From: Dysgonomonas sp. 25
Lineage (GTDB): Bacteria; Bacteroidota; Bacteroidia; Bacteroidales; Dysgonomonadaceae
Assembly (NCBI RefSeq): GCF_010501075.1
Contig: NZ_QVMN01000009.1
Location: forward strand, 1-64,000
Length of the DNA: 64,000 nt
Reading direction: 5' to 3'
A program made the translations under genes and the position numbers. The notes beneath the pieces were generated by a model that did no database searches, was not told the DNA's origin, and saw nothing but the letters and a program-made list of their open reading frames with translations. The first letter of the stretch is position 1. Each line of letters starts with the position of its first letter. Below, piece after piece: positions 61,861 to 64,000 of this stretch.

Positions 61861-62325
61861 ATGCTGAAAGGATTCTTCTCAAGGATACGAAAAGGAAAGC
61901 TATATGCCGGAAAAAAAGAACCGGCTATGGTTGTCCATTTTATCCATAGAGGGCATACCTATATCCTCGAAGAATTTGATCTGGATTTCAGGCAGGATAT
62001 AAATGATAAAAACAAACCGGATGGAGATACTTATGGAGGTTTGCTGATGCTTACTATCAGTGAAGAACCGAAAGAAGAATTATTTGCGTGGATGATGAAT
62101 ACCCTTGAAAAACAGGGCGGTGAAATCCGCTTCTTGGCAAATGAAGAAAAAATTACCGAAGGGGCTTTGATGCAAATGTCATTTAAAGATGCCTATTGCA
62201 TCAGCTTCCAGCAAGTGATGTCACCTGGGGGATCAGGAGTATTGACAACGTTTGTTATTTCACCTCGCCATCTTCAGATAGATAAAGAGGTTTTTGAGAA
62301 TAAGTGGAAACGTTATAATCAGTGA
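61861..62325 (+). CDS. Third TssD (Hcp) paralog
   Basis: A 154-aa protein with the Hcp core MVVHFIHRGHTYILEEFDLD and GDTYGGLLMLTISEEPKEEL. A basic N-terminal extension (MLKGFFSRIRKGKLYAGKKE) is not seen in the first copy. The three paralogs differ in length (130, 140, 154), suggesting division of roles in the tube. Confidence 0.82.
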   Translation: MLKGFFSRIRKGKLYAGKKEPAMVVHFIHRGHTYILEEFDLDFRQDINDKNKPDGDTYGGLLMLTISEEPKEELFAWMMNTLEKQGGEIRFLANEEKITEGALMQMSFKDAYCISFQQVMSPGGSGVLTTFVISPRHLQIDKEVFENKWKRYNQ

Positions 62326-62372
62326 CCAGTTATTAATTTATCATTCATCATTTGTAATTCTTAATTCATACC

Positions 62373-62855
62373 ATGTATACATTATCCGATTTCTACCTTT
62401 ATCTGAAACTTGATATCTGGCATACAGGAGATGTTGAAGGTTGGGGAACGGTGCAGAAAATAGATGTATATTCCAATGGATTAACAAATAAAGGATGCTT
62501 TGTAATAAAGCAACCGGAAGAATATAAAAAGGACGAAATAACCAAAACAGAACTTCAAATAGGATTATGCTTGCTTGATATGTATCCTTTGGATACCGGG
62601 CAAACATCAAAGTATAACAATAAATATAAAATATATAACTATCTGGTTGTTATATACGAATGCCGTTTGAAAGGGACGTTTGAAGATAATATATATTATC
62701 TGAAAGTAACCAATTATAATACATTGGAACAGTTCAGGAAAATAATAAACGACGGAGCGCAGGTAAGAAGAAGCAACTGGTCTCCGATCAAACCTAAACG
62801 CAGGGTCAGCCGTTTTGACAGCAGCCCGTTGAACTCTGTTTCGCGTAAACATTAA
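62373..62855 (+). CDS. Unknown T6SS-locus protein
   Basis: A 160-aa protein (MYTLSDFYLYLKLDIWHTGD) with no membrane segment and a basic tail (RRSNWSPIKPKRRVSRFDSS). It lies between TssD paralogs and TssE and is tightly spaced with the latter (14 bp). It may be a subtype-iii specific component or an effector-related protein. I do not recognise a family. Confidence 0.7.
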   Translation: MYTLSDFYLYLKLDIWHTGDVEGWGTVQKIDVYSNGLTNKGCFVIKQPEEYKKDEITKTELQIGLCLLDMYPLDTGQTSKYNNKYKIYNYLVVIYECRLKGTFEDNIYYLKVTNYNTLEQFRKIINDGAQVRRSNWSPIKPKRRVSRFDSSPLNSVSRKH

Positions 62856-62869
62856 AAAGAAATATACTC

Positions 62870-63313
62870 ATGGATAAAACCTGTTATAAACTGCCTATCC
62901 GATTTGAAGCCCTGTTAGGAGAGAATGGAGCCGAGCCTCAAATGTGTAGTGAAGTTGAATCCATCGACCAACATGTAGAATTACTTTTAACGACTTGTCC
63001 GGGAGAACATAAGTTTGATAAGAACTATGGTTGCCATATCTGGGACATGGACTTTGAGCGGGTCGTATCCCGTGAAAGATGGGAAAGCGATTTTAAAAGC
63101 TATATAAAAGAAGCAATTACAAAATTTGAGCCGAGACTAAAAGATATATCTGTAACTATTCATATAGAAGAGGTTGCCAGAGAAGATAAGCTGATGAAAA
63201 CAACAGCAATAAAAAAGAAAGTAACTGTACTGGTTAATAGCCTGATTGTTTCAACAAATAATCGTTGCGAGTTTAAATACGCGTTGTATTTGGGGCCATT
63301 AGCAACAGAATAG
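62870..63313 (+). CDS. tssE: T6SS baseplate protein TssE (gp25-like)
   Basis: A 147-aa GPW/gp25-family protein. It starts CYKLPIRFEALLGENGAEPQ, then VELLLTTCPGEHKFDKNYGC and IKEAITKFEPRLKDISVTI, matching gp25/TssE. This is a baseplate wedge protein that starts sheath assembly. It precedes tssF by 6 bp. Confidence 0.88.
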   Translation: MDKTCYKLPIRFEALLGENGAEPQMCSEVESIDQHVELLLTTCPGEHKFDKNYGCHIWDMDFERVVSRERWESDFKSYIKEAITKFEPRLKDISVTIHIEEVAREDKLMKTTAIKKKVTVLVNSLIVSTNNRCEFKYALYLGPLATE

Positions 63314-63319
63314 ATAATT

Positions 63320-64000
63320 ATGTCAGAAACATATAAAAATAAGCAAGCGATAAAGGATCGCATATGGCATTTTGCTGCCGGATACTATGGGCTGGGTCAA
63401 ACCGACACTATTGATCCTGTCAGTAATCTTTTTCTGGAGTCTTTGTGTGAAGAAATCTATCGGTTATCAGGGGAAATAGAAAGGATGGAAGACCGTATTC
63501 TTGACAAACTTTCTTCTACATTGGTATCAGATATAGAGCACACTTCTTTTCCTTCCCATACGATATTGCATGCGAGTCCATCCCAATCCTCTTTCCCTAT
63601 AACAACCCGAATGCCGTTTTATAGCGACCGTACTTATGATGGGAAACGTCGCCGTTTATCGTTCTATCCCGTATGTAATACATCTATCTATCAGGGAGAC
63701 ATAAAATACTTTGTTTATAAGGGACAATTCTATTCCATAGAAGCATATGGGACAAAAAAACTATTAGCTCGCAGTAAATCGAAAAGTTCCTTTCCTGATA
63801 ATACATTTTGGTTTGGAATGGAATTGGACCATACCATAACTAACTTGGAGGGTTTATCATTTTACCTTAACCTATCAGCTACACAGGGGAAGGATACTTT
63901 TTTGAGAGAATTTGTGCAGGCTGATTGGAAGATTAAAGGGCAAGAATTACAATTACAAAGAGGTATTAGTGTGATGGAAAATATACATGAAAATAAGGTT
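63320..64000 (+). CDS. tssF: T6SS baseplate protein TssF (cut by window end)
   Basis: An open frame from ATG at 63320 runs to the last base without a stop (227 codons seen). MSETYKNKQAIKDRIWHFAA, DPVSNLFLESLCEEIYRLSG and LHASPSQSSFPITTRMPFYS match the N-terminal part of subtype-iii TssF. It follows tssE as expected. TssG, TssK, ClpV (TssH), VgrG (TssI) and TssN to TssR are expected to follow outside the window. Confidence 0.85.
   Translation, partial: MSETYKNKQAIKDRIWHFAAGYYGLGQTDTIDPVSNLFLESLCEEIYRLSGEIERMEDRILDKLSSTLVSDIEHTSFPSHTILHASPSQSSFPITTRMPFYSDRTYDGKRRRLSFYPVCNTSIYQGDIKYFVYKGQFYSIEAYGTKKLLARSKSKSSFPDNTFWFGMELDHTITNLEGLSFYLNLSATQGKDTFLREFVQADWKIKGQELQLQRGISVMENIHENKV

Overview
This window is the left part of a large integrative and conjugative element (ICE) of a Bacteroidales-type bacterium. 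The evidence is an AT-rich sequence, a Bacteroides-type tra gene set (TraE, F, G, I, J, K, L, M, N, O, Q), TAnnTTTG-like -7 promoter boxes, MobA/MobB/T4CP mobilisation genes, DUF4099/DUF3945, TopB, DUF4120 and DUF4121 proteins, and a subtype-iii type VI secretion system (T6SS). The species cannot be fixed from the sequence.

Layout. 1-196: spacer-like DNA and a tRNA-Ile(GAT), probably the chromosomal attachment site. 507-3339: tyrosine integrase, a small histone-H1-like gene and small accessory genes. 3428-3791: a non-coding segment bounded by a perfect 31-bp inverted repeat. 3917-20231 (minus): the transfer (mating-pore) operon traE to traQ, with two unusual large lipoproteins built from 7 and 4 TraQ-like domains, ending in a DUF4116 repeat protein. 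20449-23263 (minus): Dam-type methylase, a TraC/D-like protein, a DUF3408 protein and a ParA ATPase. 23304-23663: an uninterrupted array of 45 8-bp repeats. 23941-24058: four consecutive hairpins (oriT candidate) just ahead of MobA, relaxase and coupling protein (24090-27889). 28332-31943 (minus): a helicase-phospholipase D fusion like Mokosh type II defence. 32677-36221: a PRTRC cassette (E, C, F, B, ThiF). 36283-38187 (minus): two secreted proteins of unknown role. 38565-48163: DUF4099/DUF3945 proteins, topoisomerase III and a 1724-aa methylase-helicase. 48377-58207: about twenty small ICE genes including a PAPS-reductase-like protein, HU, a radical SAM enzyme and DUF4121. 58863-64000: the start of a T6SS locus (TssD, B, C, D, D, unknown, TssE, TssF, cut by the window end), probably ICE cargo.

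How it fits together. The integrase, relaxase, coupling protein and mating pore move the element. ParA/DUF3408 with the repeat array may segregate or organise it. TopB and the methylase-helicase process or protect its DNA. The helicase-PLD, methylase and T6SS are fitness or defence cargo. Two families of regulatory signals link the modules. (1) Six copies of a nested, covarying stem structure, always on the coding strand and, in five of six, 34-72 nt before a start codon. (2) Four copies of a direct repeat of GACTTATA spaced exactly 20 bp, placed upstream of the traE, ParA, coupling-protein and DUF4099 operons. I regard these, with the 8-bp array and the multi-domain TraQ proteins, as the most likely undescribed biology here.
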